From JAFMJV01 sp034436555 (lineage in GTDB: Bacteria > Chloroflexota > Limnocylindria > Limnocylindrales > CSP1-4), in contig DAOTUU010000061.1 of assembly GCA_034436555.1 (NCBI GenBank), forward strand, positions 85,107 to 149,106: DNA of 64,000 bases, given 5' to 3'. Below, piece by piece: positions 34,784 through 43,500 of the stretch (positions are counted from its first letter, which is position 1; each line of letters starts with the position of its first letter). The notes beneath the pieces were generated by a model. The model did no database searches, was not told the DNA's origin, and saw nothing but the letters and a program-made list of their open reading frames with translations. A program made the position numbers and the translations under genes.

Positions 34784-35272
34784 TCACTCCGTGGAGATGA
34801 GCACACCGGATCCGCTCGCGTCGCGCACGTCCACGATCGTCCCCACCTCGCCGTCACGCAGCGCCTGCCGGAGACGCGCCACCTGGGCGTCCGCGAGTCC
34901 CGGGATCACGCTCCCGGCCAGGCTCGCCAGGCTCATCGGCACCCGCAGGTTGACCACGCTCCGCCCGCCGTCGGTCACCTGGATGCGGATGGCGCGCGTC
35001 GCCGCGATGCCTGCGGTCTGCCGCACCGCGGATGGGTGCGCGGCGGGCGGAGTCGGGGCGTGCGGCGCCTCCATGGTGCCCACCGTGTCCGTCGTATCCG
35101 GCCCGCGGGTCCAGGCGCGCGTGCCGGAGGCCGCGCCTGCGTGACCGGGGTCACCGTGGTCCGCTTCGGCGCCGTGGGCGGCCACCGATGCCGCCACGAG
35201 CGGCTCCGCCTCCTCCGGGGTCAGGGACCCTGACGCCACGCGCGCCAGGATCTCGTCCAGGTCGTCACTCAT
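34784..35272 (-). CDS. SHOCT-like protein of the DUF2089/DUF4097 operon
   Basis: 162 residues. The N-terminus LDEILARVASGSLTPEEAEP is a SHOCT-like short helical module found at the start or end of LiaX/YvlB-type proteins. The C-terminal half (IRIQVTDGGRSVVNLRVPMS, VIPGLADAQVARLRQALRDG) resembles the SHOCT-linked domain predicted to bind nucleic acid or oligomerise. Its ATG overlaps the stop of the DUF4097 gene by 4 bp, so the products are probably made in fixed ratio. A role in envelope stress sensing is inference from LiaX-type homologues. Confidence 0.65.
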   Translation of the reverse strand: MSDDLDEILARVASGSLTPEEAEPLVAASVAAHGAEADHGDPGHAGAASGTRAWTRGPDTTDTVGTMEAPHAPTPPAAHPSAVRQTAGIAATRAIRIQVTDGGRSVVNLRVPMSLASLAGSVIPGLADAQVARLRQALRDGEVGTIVDVRDASGSGVLISTE

Positions 35273-36438
35273 CCGATGGCCTCCAGCCTGCGTGTCGCCT
35301 CCTCGATGTCGATCGCGCCGGCCTCCAGCTGGCGCAGGATCGCCAACTGCTGCGCCGCGGCCCGCGTCACCGCTGGATCGGGGGCCCCGGTGCCGGTCGA
35401 TGGTGCCGCCGGCGCCGGCGCAGGGGCGACGCGGGGAGTCGGTGGCTCCGGCCGGTCGGGCGGACGCGGTGGATCCGTCTGCCCCATGCTGATGTCGGTG
35501 AGCGTCACCCTCGTGATGTCCCGGGTCAGGCTGGCGCCGAGTGCGGCCATGTCCCGTCCGAACGACGCGAGGTCACCCGCGAGACCGGTTGACTCCATCG
35601 CCTGCGATCGCCCTGACCCGCCGCTGGGGCCACCGACCAGCACGTCTCCCGACACGGTTCGGGCCCGGATCCCCACGGCGCCATCTCCCACGATGAACAC
35701 CGACCGCCCGCCTCGCGTCTCGCGGCGACTGGCGAGGTCACTGCGGACGCTGCCCGACAGGCTCTGCATCTCGACGCTGACACCGCTGGGCGTGCTCAGC
35801 TGCAGGTCGCCGGACACCGACTCGAACGTGTGACCCCCATCACGCCCGAGCGGCCCCCGGACCACGACATCACCGCTGACCGACCGCGCCGAGAACGCCT
35901 GGATCAGCTCCGCGTCCACGACGATGTCGCCCGAGGTGGTCGTGGCGGCGACCCACAGGACATCGCCCGCGACCGAGATGTCGCCCGACACGGTGGTCAG
36001 CCGGAGGCGACCGCCCGTGTCGGTCAGGCGCAGGTCACCGCTGACCACGCGCACGTCCTGGTCTCCTCGCAGGCCGCGCAGCTCGCCGTCCGCAGACGCC
36101 GCCTGGAGCGAGACGATCGCCCCGCGCGGGACGCGCACGTCGTAGGTGACGTCCGGCCGCCATGCGCCGATGCGTCGCACCAGTCCCGCCAGGAACCCAC
36201 CGCCGCCCGGATCCCGCGTGGCCACCGACAGCGCACCGGCCTCGCGCACGACGTCCACGACGCCGTCTGCCTCCGCATCGGCACCCAGGGTGACGCCAGC
36301 GGGCGCGTGATACCGGGCGCGCACCTCCGCGGTGTCCCCATCGACGCCGTCGATGCGCAGGAACCCGCTTGGACACGAGAGTCGGAACCGGCCCGCCGCC
36401 CCGATCGGATGGCTGATGAACAGCTCGCGTTCGGACAT
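35269..36438 (-). CDS. DUF4097 (YvlB/LiaX-like) beta-helical protein
   Basis: 389 residues. Seven or more S-G-D repeats (VVSGDLRLT, TVSGDISVA, TTSGDIVVD, SVSGDVVVR, SVSGDLQLS, TVSGDVLVG) mark the DUF4097 beta-helix, about residues 100-290. A Pro-rich linker (PPRPPDRPEPPTPRVAPAPA) leads to a C-terminal SHOCT-like helix pair (LAILRQLEAGAIDIEEATRR). No signal peptide is seen. I set the ATG at 36438, where it shares a base with the stop of DUF2089 (TGATG). Family members respond to cell-envelope stress in Firmicutes; function here is by analogy. Confidence 0.75.
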   Translation of the reverse strand: MSERELFISHPIGAAGRFRLSCPSGFLRIDGVDGDTAEVRARYHAPAGVTLGADAEADGVVDVVREAGALSVATRDPGGGGFLAGLVRRIGAWRPDVTYDVRVPRGAIVSLQAASADGELRGLRGDQDVRVVSGDLRLTDTGGRLRLTTVSGDISVAGDVLWVAATTTSGDIVVDAELIQAFSARSVSGDVVVRGPLGRDGGHTFESVSGDLQLSTPSGVSVEMQSLSGSVRSDLASRRETRGGRSVFIVGDGAVGIRARTVSGDVLVGGPSGGSGRSQAMESTGLAGDLASFGRDMAALGASLTRDITRVTLTDISMGQTDPPRPPDRPEPPTPRVAPAPAPAAPSTGTGAPDPAVTRAAAQQLAILRQLEAGAIDIEEATRRLEAIG

Positions 36439-36944
36439 CAGCGGGGTGCCTCCGGATTGCCCAGCGCCCTCAGGATGGCCCCGGCGTCCTCGGGCGAGAG
36501 CTCCTTGCGCGCCAGCCGCTCCAGCACCCGCCGACGCTCGGCGGCGAGGTACCCGGGGTCCGAGGCGGTCATGTCGACGTCGGGGGTCGTCCCCGACTGT
36601 GCGCCCGCCCCCGCCGGTTCGCCCGTCCCAGGTGCCCCTGCGCCCGACGGTGCGCCCGCCCCGATCCCATCGGCCAGGCCGAGGGCCCTCACGAGGGCAT
36701 CCACGCGATTGCGCACGGTGGGATACGAGATGCCCAGCTCCCGCTCCATGTCCCGGAGGTTCCCGCGCGACCGGAGGAAGCTCTCCAGGAGCGCGAGCTG
36801 GTCCCGGTCCAGGCGACCGAACCTGCCGACACCGAATCGACCCTCGAGCGTGGTGCCGCATTCGGCGCAGTGGAGCCGCGTCACGGCCAGCTCACCGGCA
36901 CACACGGGGCAGGTGGCGATCACGTCGTGAGTGGCGGGAGCCAT
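36438..36944 (-). CDS. DUF2089 zinc-ribbon/HTH regulator
   Basis: 168 residues. N-terminal zinc ribbon CPVCAGEL...CAECGTT, then the family core RFGRLDRDQLALLESFLRSR and the helix-turn-helix ERELGISYPTVRNRVDALV; the C-terminus has a SHOCT-like VLERLARKELSPEDAGAIL helix pair after a Gly/Ala/Pro linker. DUF2089 proteins are predicted DNA-binding regulators paired with DUF4097 proteins, as here. A strong promoter (TTGACA-17-TATGTT) lies upstream of the small ORF that precedes it by 3 bp. Confidence 0.85.
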   Translation of the reverse strand: MAPATHDVIATCPVCAGELAVTRLHCAECGTTLEGRFGVGRFGRLDRDQLALLESFLRSRGNLRDMERELGISYPTVRNRVDALVRALGLADGIGAGAPSGAGAPGTGEPAGAGAQSGTTPDVDMTASDPGYLAAERRRVLERLARKELSPEDAGAILRALGNPEAPR

Positions 36945-36947
36945 GCT

Positions 36948-37082
36948 CTAGCGCTCGCCTCGACGGACCGTTCGGACGGGGCGGCGAGTCTCCTCGCGCC
37001 AGCGCGCATCACCCGGGCGGGACGGATCACGCCTGCCGAGCGCGATCGCCTCACGCGGGGGAAGCCAGCGGTGGTCGATCAT
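36948..37082 (-). CDS. 44-residue basic small ORF leading the DUF2089 operon
   Basis: ATG at 37082 with CAGGAG 8-13 nt upstream; the stop is 3 bp before the DUF2089 ATG. The product (MIDHRWLPPREAIALGRRD and a very Arg-rich tail ending RTVRRGER) has no recognised domain. It lies directly behind a near-consensus promoter with a leader of about 40 nt, so it would be translated first. It may be a real small protein or a translational leader for DUF2089. Confidence 0.45.
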   Translation of the reverse strand: MIDHRWLPPREAIALGRRDPSRPGDARWREETRRPVRTVRRGER

Positions 37083-37122
37083 CGGTGTCTCCTGGAACTG
37101 GGTGGCCTCAGTGGCATTCAAT

Positions 37123-37151
37123 AACATAGAGCAGGGCTTCATAGATGTCAA
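37123..37151 (-). promoter_or_regulatory. Near-consensus sigma-70-type promoter of the DUF2089 operon
   Basis: On the minus strand TTGACA (37151-37146), a 17-bp spacer and TATGTT (37128-37123). The local sequence is AT-rich against the background. Just upstream, GCCTT-tcgaaaagtg-AAGGC (37156-37175) is a short inverted repeat that could be an operator. Confidence 0.75.
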
Positions 37152-37306
37152 GGTCGCCTTTCGAAAAGTGAAGGCGGATATCTCATGCGTGTGAGCGCCT
37201 CATCGGAGCCAGTCTCCGACGTGATGAAGCTGAGCGGGGTCGTCGTGGGGGACGTCACGCGTGCGTCGGCGGCTGGCCGGGGTGCGATCGCGCTCCCCCG
37301 GGCCCG

Positions 37307-37312
37307 TACACT
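37307..37312 (+). promoter_or_regulatory. -10 box (TACACT) of ftcD
   Basis: TACACT ends 6 nt before the ftcD ATG (37319). No ribosome site is present; leaderless arrangement. Confidence 0.5.
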
Positions 37313-37318
37313 GGACCC

Positions 37319-38278
37319 ATGAGCCGACTCATCGAGTGCGTCCCGAACGTGAGTGAGGGGCGCCGCACCGACGTCGTGGATGCCATCGCGGCCGCCGTGA
37401 CCGGTTCGCCGGGCGCCCATCTCCTGGACCGGACGTCAGACACCGATCACAACCGCAGCGTGCTCACGTTCGCCGGGACGGAGGACGCCGTCGCGATGGC
37501 CATGGAGGCGGCGCTCGCGGCATCCATCGCGCGCATCGACATGACGCGCCACCAGGGCCGACATCCCCGCCTCGGCGCCGTGGACGTCATCCCGTTCGTG
37601 CCCCTGGGTGACACGACCATGGACGACTGCGTGGCGCTGGCCCACCGGTTCGGGACCCACGTCGCGGACCACCTCGACCTGCCGGTCTACTTCTATGCGG
37701 CAGCCGCCACGCGGCCCGAGCGTCGCGTCCTGGCGGACATCCGCCGACCCCAGTTCGAGGGCCTCGGGGCGATGATGGCGGCTCCTGGCGGCGAGCCAGA
37801 CCGGGGTCCGCCGACCCCACACCCCACGGCGGGCGCGGTCGTCATCGGCGCGAGACCCTTCCTGGTCGCCTGGAACATCAACCTGGAATCGCAGGACGTC
37901 GCGCTCGCGAGGCGCATCGCGGGCGCCGTGCGCGAGCGCGACGGAGGCCTGCCGCGCGTCCAGGCGCTGGGGCTGGCGCTTGATGAGCTGGGCGTCGCGC
38001 AGGTCTCGATGAACCTGCTGGACACCTCGGTCACGCCGATGTGGCGGGTCTGGGAGGAGGTCGAGCGACTGGCAGCGGCGGAGGGTGTGGCGCTTCGGGA
38101 GTCGGAGCTCATCGGACTGGCGCCGCAGGCGGCGATCCTGGCTGTCGCGGATCATGCCGGTGTGCCCGCCGGACCATCGCTCGAGGAGCGTCTGACGGCC
38201 GGTGCCCGCGCCCTGCGGATCCGCGGCTTCACGCCCGACATGGCCCTCGAGCTGCGGCTGACCCGGACCGCCGGCTGA
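37319..38278 (+). CDS. ftcD: Glutamate formimidoyltransferase
   Basis: 319 residues. Starts directly with the family signature IECVPNVSEGRRTDVVDAIA; LLDRTSDTDHNRSVLTFAG contains the catalytic His region, followed by GRHPRLGAVDVIPFVPLGD. It moves the formimino group from N-formimino-glutamate to THF, giving glutamate and 5-formimino-THF, the substrate of the cyclodeaminase at 26.2 kb. The bifunctional vertebrate enzyme carries both domains; here they are separate genes 10 kb apart. Its stop overlaps the hutI start (TGATG). Confidence 0.93.
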   Translation: MSRLIECVPNVSEGRRTDVVDAIAAAVTGSPGAHLLDRTSDTDHNRSVLTFAGTEDAVAMAMEAALAASIARIDMTRHQGRHPRLGAVDVIPFVPLGDTTMDDCVALAHRFGTHVADHLDLPVYFYAAAATRPERRVLADIRRPQFEGLGAMMAAPGGEPDRGPPTPHPTAGAVVIGARPFLVAWNINLESQDVALARRIAGAVRERDGGLPRVQALGLALDELGVAQVSMNLLDTSVTPMWRVWEEVERLAAAEGVALRESELIGLAPQAAILAVADHAGVPAGPSLEERLTAGARALRIRGFTPDMALELRLTRTAG

Positions 38279-39603
38279 TGGTCGAGGCGCTCGTCCTGCG
38301 CAACGCCCGCGCCATCGCGACCCTCGCGGGTGGCCTGCGGCGCGGCGCCGCCCAGGCGGACGCGGCGGTCCTCGTCCGGGAGGACGCCTCCCTGGGCGTG
38401 GCCGTCGTGGAGGGGCGGATCGTGGCCGTGGGTGGGCTGGAGGAGGTCGAACGGACCCTCGCCGGGCAGGGTGTGGACCCGTCCGCCGTCCCCGCCATCG
38501 ATGTCGCCGGAGGCCTGCTGACCCCGGGCCTCGTCGACCCCCACACCCACCTGCTGTTCGGTGGCACGCGCGAGATGGAGCTGCAGCTTCGGCAGCGCGG
38601 TGCGTCGTATCTGGAGATCCTCGCGGCCGGGGGCGGGATCCTGTCCACGGTGGACCACACCCGCGCCGCGAGCGTGGAGGAGCTCCTCGCCCACGGTCGG
38701 CGCTGGTTGGACGAGATGCTGACGCACGGGGTCACGACCGCGGAGGTGAAGACCGGCTACGGTCTGGATCTCGCCACGGAGCTGCGCTGTCTGGAGGTGT
38801 ACGGCGCGCTGGACCGGGAGGGACCGGTGGAGCTCGTGCCCACCTACCTCGGCGCACACGCCGTGCCACGGGAGCTGCGGGACCGGCCGGACGCGGTCGA
38901 CGCCCATGTGCGGGACATCGTGACGAGCCATCTGCCGCGCGTCGCGGAGCAGGGGATCGCACGCTTCTGCGACGTGTTCTGCGAGCAGGGCGTGTTCGAT
39001 GCGGACCAGTCGCGACGGGTGCTCCAGGCGGGTGCCGCGCACGGGCTCGCCCCGCGCCTCCACGCGGACGAGATCCATGATTCGCTGGGCGCCGCGCTCG
39101 CAGCCGAGCTGCACGCCACCTCCGCGGACCATCTCGCGGCCATCTCGGCGGATGGGATCGAGGCGCTGGGCCGTGCCGCGGACGCCGGGACCCCCGTCGT
39201 GGCCACGCTGCTGCCGGCCACGACGCTCTACCTGATGGCCGATCACTACGCGCCGGCGCGCGGCCTCATCGAGCGCGGCGTGCCGGTGGCCATCGGCACC
39301 GACTTCAATCCCGGCACCTCGCCCACGCCGAACCTGCAGCTGGTGCTCAGCCTGGCATGCCTCCAGCTGCGCCTGACGCCGACGGAGGCGCTCGTCGCGG
39401 CGACGGCGAACAGCGCCCGGGCGGTGGGCCTGGGCGACACGCACGGGACGCTCGAGGTTGGTCGCCAGGCGGACATCGTGGCGTGGCGGACGCCGAGCGT
39501 CGACCAACTGCCCACCTGGCTGGGCGCGGACCTCGTTCGGAGCGTCGTGAAGCGCGGCCGGATCGTGGCCGGCGAGGGCGTGACCGCGCGGGTTCGGACC
39601 TGA
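38278..39603 (+). CDS. hutI: Imidazolonepropionase
   Basis: 441 residues. Amidohydrolase signature GLVDPHTHLLFGGTREMELQ (metal His pair), AEVKTGYGLDLATELRCL, PRLHADEIHDSLGAALAAEL, ELHATSADHLAAIS and VAIGTDFNPGTSP with the catalytic Asp. It hydrolyses imidazolone-5-propionate to N-formimino-glutamate. It is slightly longer than usual because of a loop of about 20 residues after the first strand. Start ATG at 38278 overlaps the ftcD stop, so they are coupled and act in successive steps. Confidence 0.95.
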   Translation: MVEALVLRNARAIATLAGGLRRGAAQADAAVLVREDASLGVAVVEGRIVAVGGLEEVERTLAGQGVDPSAVPAIDVAGGLLTPGLVDPHTHLLFGGTREMELQLRQRGASYLEILAAGGGILSTVDHTRAASVEELLAHGRRWLDEMLTHGVTTAEVKTGYGLDLATELRCLEVYGALDREGPVELVPTYLGAHAVPRELRDRPDAVDAHVRDIVTSHLPRVAEQGIARFCDVFCEQGVFDADQSRRVLQAGAAHGLAPRLHADEIHDSLGAALAAELHATSADHLAAISADGIEALGRAADAGTPVVATLLPATTLYLMADHYAPARGLIERGVPVAIGTDFNPGTSPTPNLQLVLSLACLQLRLTPTEALVAATANSARAVGLGDTHGTLEVGRQADIVAWRTPSVDQLPTWLGADLVRSVVKRGRIVAGEGVTARVRT

Positions 39604-39607
39604 ACCT

Positions 39608-39650
39608 GACCCAGGCCCGACCCAGGCCCGACCCGGGCCCGACCTAGGCC
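39608..39650. repeat. 11-bp tandem repeat, about 4 copies, between hutI and the MBL gene
   Basis: Units gacccaggccc (x2), gacccgggccc and gacctaggcc follow the hutI stop. The last unit supplies the stop codon (TAG) of the convergent MBL gene, so the repeat may have extended or trimmed that gene. Confidence 0.8.
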
Positions 39651-40330
39651 TTCCCGCGCGAGTCGAGGACCACGACCGTCGTCTCCTGGGGCACCGTCGA
39701 GATCGACACGGTCAGCCTGGCCACCGGCTGCGGGTGAGTGACGTTCATCTCCTTGAGGAACCGCGCCAGCGCGCCGTCCGGATCCTCGCCCACCGGCATG
39801 GGGACGACCAGCGACGCATCGAGCGCCGCCACCATCTCCGCCGCGCGCGCCGGGGAGATCGCCCCGCCCACCGGGACGCAGGCCACCTGCACCGCGCCGA
39901 TCTCGCCCAGCATGTCCTCCGTGAGGGCGTGGCCGACGTCCCCGAGATGAACCGCGTGGAGCCCGTCCAGCTCCACCACGAACGCCGTGTTCAGCCCGCG
40001 CTGCCCGCCCCTGGCCTCGTCCCGGAACGTGCGGACGCCGGTCACCAGCACCTCGTGCACCTCGTACTCGCCGGGTGCATCCAGTGGGAACGCCGACTCG
40101 AGGCTGGTGGGTCGGATCACGCCCAGGCCATCGCTGGCCGCGGCACCGCTGCGTGCCGCGCGCGTGCCGGGCCGGGGCGGCTCCGTCTCGTCAGCGTGGC
40201 TGTAGGTGACGATGTCCGCGGTCATGCCTCGCCCGGTGGGCCCGACGACCGAGCGGTAGGCGTCCGCCGCGACGACGCCCTCGCGACCCTTGAGGCGGAT
40301 GCAGGTGTCTCCGAACCAGGTGATCTCCAT
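39644..40330 (-). CDS. MBL-fold metal-dependent hydrolase (UPF0173/UlaG-like)
   Basis: 228 residues. Starts MEITWFGDTCIRLKGREGVV, typical of L-ascorbate-6-phosphate lactonase/UPF0173-like metallo-beta-lactamase proteins. The usual H-x-H-x-D-H metal motif is degenerate here: TADIVTYSHADETEPPR has S-H-A-D rather than T-H-x-H-x-D-H. HAVHLGDVGHALTEDML and VACVPVGGAISPARAAEMV match the later family motifs. With a reduced metal site the enzyme may bind one metal or be inactive. It is convergent with hutI. Confidence 0.75.
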   Translation of the reverse strand: MEITWFGDTCIRLKGREGVVAADAYRSVVGPTGRGMTADIVTYSHADETEPPRPGTRAARSGAAASDGLGVIRPTSLESAFPLDAPGEYEVHEVLVTGVRTFRDEARGGQRGLNTAFVVELDGLHAVHLGDVGHALTEDMLGEIGAVQVACVPVGGAISPARAAEMVAALDASLVVPMPVGEDPDGALARFLKEMNVTHPQPVARLTVSISTVPQETTVVVLDSRGKA

Positions 40331-40395
40331 GGTCCCGATGGTGCCACAGCAGGCCCCACCGGGCCGGCGTCTCGTTCGGACCACGGCGGAAAAGC

Positions 40396-40432
40396 GAACG
40401 AGGAGCGCCTGCCCAAACAGCGCTCCTCGTTC
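40396..40432. promoter_or_regulatory. 13-bp perfect hairpin in the leader before the PASTA gene
   Basis: gaacgaggagcgc / gcgctcctcgttc with an 11-nt loop, in the 254-bp space between divergent genes (MBL and PASTA). There is no T-run on either strand. It could be an mRNA leader structure of the + strand gene or a protein-binding site. Confidence 0.5.
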
Positions 40433-40584
40433 CGAGGGAGGGAGAGGGAACCGAAGGGTTGGTGTCTTCGTGTTCCGCAGGACACACCCTATCGGCGTGC
40501 CTGTGAAGGGACCAGCCCGGAGTCGGTGAAGAAGCTGACACAATCGACCACCGAGCCAGGTCGGTGTGGCACGATGCGCCCGCG

Positions 40585-43500
40585 ATGAGCGAGACGAATC
40601 AGCAGCCGGACGCCAGGCGTCCCCTCGACGCGCGCGACGAAGCCCATGGAGCGACCGCGCAGCCCGCCGCGGGGCGTCCCCCGGCACACCTGTCCGGCGA
40701 CACAGCGCCACTGACCCCCGCCGCCGGCGTGCCCTGGCCGGGTCCGGGCATGGACCTGGAGGCCACGCTGCCGCTCGTGCCCGCCGTGGGACCCGCGGGC
40801 ATGGCAGCGGGGACCGGCGCACCCTTCGGACAGCCCACCCATCCCACGCCGCCCGGGGGCTGGCCGCCAGCCGACCCGTCGCCATGGGGTCAGTGGCCCG
40901 GCGGTCAGCCGGCGTATCCCGGACCGTACCCCCAGGATGCGTATGCCGCGGACCCGTACGGCCAGGGCCACGGACCGTACCCTCAGGCCGCCGGGCCGTA
41001 TCCCCAGGAGTCGTACACCCAGTCCACGATGACCGGGGGCTGGCAGCCCGAGGACGGGCCTCAGGTGGGAACCGCCTACGGCACGCGGCCGCCCAGGCCA
41101 CCGTCGGGCAACCGGCGCGCTCCGGCATCCGGCGGCGCGGGTGGAGGCGGCCGCACCCCATCGGCGATCATCGTCGGGTCGGTCATCTCCGTCGCCGCGA
41201 TCCTCGCGGTCGCGGTCTGGTTCCTGCTGCTGCGGCCGATGGGGGACACGGCCTCCGCGACCCCCTCGCCGACCGCCACCACCTACCTCACGCCCCCGCC
41301 CACGGCCATCCCCGAGACCACCGACGGAACAGAGACGGCGGCTCCCTCGCCCGCCCCGACGCGCGTCCGCAACCCCACGTTCTCTGGCCTCCGCGTCGCC
41401 GACGCGCAGCGCCTGGCGGACCGTTCCAGCATCCGGATCGTGGTCACCTACGAGGTGACCGACGAGGTCGATCCGGACACCGTCATCGACCAGGATCCCG
41501 CGGCTGGCGAGGAGCTGCGCCCCGGTGACGTGGTCACGCTCACGGTCGCCGCGCCCGCCCCCACCGTGGCCGTCCCGGACCTGCGGGGCTTCTCCGAGGA
41601 GGACGCCGTCGCCGCGCTGCTGGACACGGGCCTGGGCGTCGGTGAGCGCACGGAGGCGTTCGATCCGGACACCGGCGCGGGCCTCATCATCCGAACCGAG
41701 CCGCGGGGTGGCATCGCGGTCGCGCGCGGGACACCCATCGACTACCTCGTCTCGCTGGGCGCGCCGCCCAGCCCCAGCGTCACGCCTGCGCCCACATCGC
41801 TGCCGGTCCCGGACCTGTCCACCCTCACGGCGGACGAGGCCCAGGCCGTCGCAGACGCGCATGGGTTCCGGCTGGATGTCCGGGAGCAGGAGACGCTCGA
41901 CGTCGAGCCCGGTCAGATCCTGTCGCAGGAACCCCCGCCCGGCACCCCGATCATGCCGGGCGAGCTGGTCACGATCGTCATCGCGGTCCAGCCGCCCACG
42001 GTCGTGGTGCCCGACGTGCGCGGCTTCCCGGAGGAGGACGCGCTCTCCGCGCTGTTCGACGCGGGCCTGGTCCCCGGCGATCGGGGCGAGGCGTTCGACG
42101 CCTCGGCCGATCCGGGCGTGGTGCTTCGCACCGAGCCGCGCGCGGGCGTCGCGGTGGCGCCCGGGACCGCCGTGGACTACCTCGTGTCGCTGGGTGCAGA
42201 ACCCACGCCGACCTCGTCGCCCACCCCTCGACTCGTGCGCGTGCCCGACCTGCGCGGACGGTCCATCGAGGACGCCCGGTCACTGGCCACGGACGCCGAG
42301 CTGGTGCTGCGGGTCGAGGAGCGCGAGTCGCTGGATGTGGACCCGGGCATCGTGCTGGAGCAGGACCCGGACGTGGACGCCGAGGTGATCGCGGGCTCCA
42401 CGGTGGTGGTCGAGGTCGCCGTGCGTCCCGACCAGGTCGCGGTGCCCGCGCTGCGCGACCTCCCCGAGGCCGACGCGATCGCGGCGCTGGAGGCCGCGGC
42501 GCTCGTCCCGGGTGAGCGCTCGGAGCGATTCCACGCATCCGTGCGCGAGGGCGCCGTCATCCGCACGGATCCGGCGGCGGGCACCATCGTCGAGCTCGGG
42601 ACGCCCGTGGACTACAGCGTGTCACGAGGCCCCGAGCCAACGCCCTCGCCCAGCCCCACGCCGGAGCCGACCCTCGTGCCGGTCGACCTGCCAGACCTCG
42701 CGGGGCGCACGCTGGTGGAGGTCCAGGCCTTCGCGGATGACCACCAGCTCCGGCTTGACGTGGCGGAGCAGGATTCCGAGGACGCCCCCGAGGGCACGAT
42801 CCTGGACCAGGACCCGCGGGGCGGCTCGCGTGTCCGGCGTGGTGACACCGTCCGGGTGACCGTGGCGCGCCGGCCTGCCACGGTCGTGGTGCCTCCGCTG
42901 CGCGGCCTCGCGGAGTCCGACGCGGTCGCCGCGCTGCTGGACGCGGACCTCGTGCCCGGAGAGCGCTCGGAACGCTTCCACGGATCGGTTCCCGCGGGCG
43001 CGGTGATCCTCACCGACCCACGAGCGGGCGAGCGTGTGCCGCGCGGCAGCGCCGTGGCCTACGCCCTCTCGGCCGGCCCGGAGCCCACCGCGACCCCACA
43101 GCCCACCCCCGTCTCCATCGCCGTGCCGTCATTCGTCGGCGGACCCGTGGGAGACGCGCGGGCGTGGGCGGCATCGCACGACCTCCGGCTGGCGACCACC
43201 GTCCGTGAGACGGCCGACGTGCCGCCCGACATGGTGCTGGAGCAGGATCCCGTCGAGGGTGGAACGCTGCGGCGCGGCGACACGCTGCGCGTGGTCGTGG
43301 CCGCGCCGCCCACCACCATCGCGGTGCCGACCCTCCGCGGACAGGCGGAGGCGGACGCGATCGCGACGCTCCTGGACGCGGGGCTGGCGGTCGGGACCCG
43401 CCAGGAGCGCTTCCACGCGTCGGTGCCTCCGGGTGCCGTGATCCGCACCCAGCCGTCGGCGGGGGAGGTCGTGCCGCTGGGCACGCCCGTGGACTATCTC

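Noticed and set aside
37185..37322. 45-codon + strand frame ending in the ftcD start
   Set aside because: No ribosome site, and the ftcD -10 box lies inside it. Codon use is not convincing.
40331..40584. Riboswitch in the PASTA gene leader
   Set aside because: Only one strong hairpin is seen; no known riboswitch consensus could be matched by eye.
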